Below are positions 63,999-64,000 of a DNA stretch of 64,000 bases, piece after piece; position 1 is the stretch's first letter, and the number at the start of each line of letters is the position of its first letter. Below the pieces are notes generated by a model. It saw only the letters and a list, made by a program, of their open reading frames with translations, was not told the origin of the DNA and did not search any database. Source of the DNA: an uncultured Acidovorax sp. (GTDB lineage: Bacteria; Pseudomonadota; Gammaproteobacteria; Burkholderiales; Burkholderiaceae_C). The stretch is taken from contig CAJYHL010000053.1 in assembly GCA_913774625.1 (NCBI GenBank), forward strand, positions 1 through 64,000. The letters run 5' to 3'. The position numbers and the translations under genes are program-made.

Positions 63999-64000
63999 GC

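Overview
High-GC window with Comamonadaceae/Burkholderiales-like gene content (Acidovorax-type; inferred from gene content, not from a search). About 65 genes are densely packed and mostly housekeeping. Main blocks: (1) a partial IS5-type transposase C-terminus at the left edge; (2) metabolic and regulatory genes (PfpI, LysE, Bug/TctC, TraB/GumN, FAH/IclR); (3) a B12-dependent class II ribonucleotide reductase interrupted by a 382-aa LAGLIDADG intein placed immediately before the catalytic thiyl-radical Cys; (4) a PAS-GGDEL-EAL protein, purU, a LysR regulator, an orphan SF1 helicase, a GlcD-like oxidase, a MacAB/NodT efflux operon, ltaE and yggS; (5) pilT - cyclic-nucleotide-binding protein - pilU; (6) dolP/diaA-like/yraN divergent from rsmI; (7) an orphan NBD-only Hsp70; (8) initiator tRNA-fMet followed by the rplQ...secY...rplN ribosomal cluster with no infA between secY and rpmJ; (9) a complete glycerol regulon (glpD, glpV, DUF2160, glpQ, glpP, glpT, glpS, divergent glpR-glpK); (10) proC and a NodT/HlyD/DUF1656 efflux module. 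The best observations are the active-site intein, the asymmetric GlpS/GlpT ATPase pair, a candidate shared glp operator, a small intergenic GCTAT-N7-ATAGC repeat family, the cNMP-domain gene between pilT and pilU, and the fMet tRNA transcription unit embedded at the 3' end of rplQ. I found no CRISPR array, prophage or obvious defence island.
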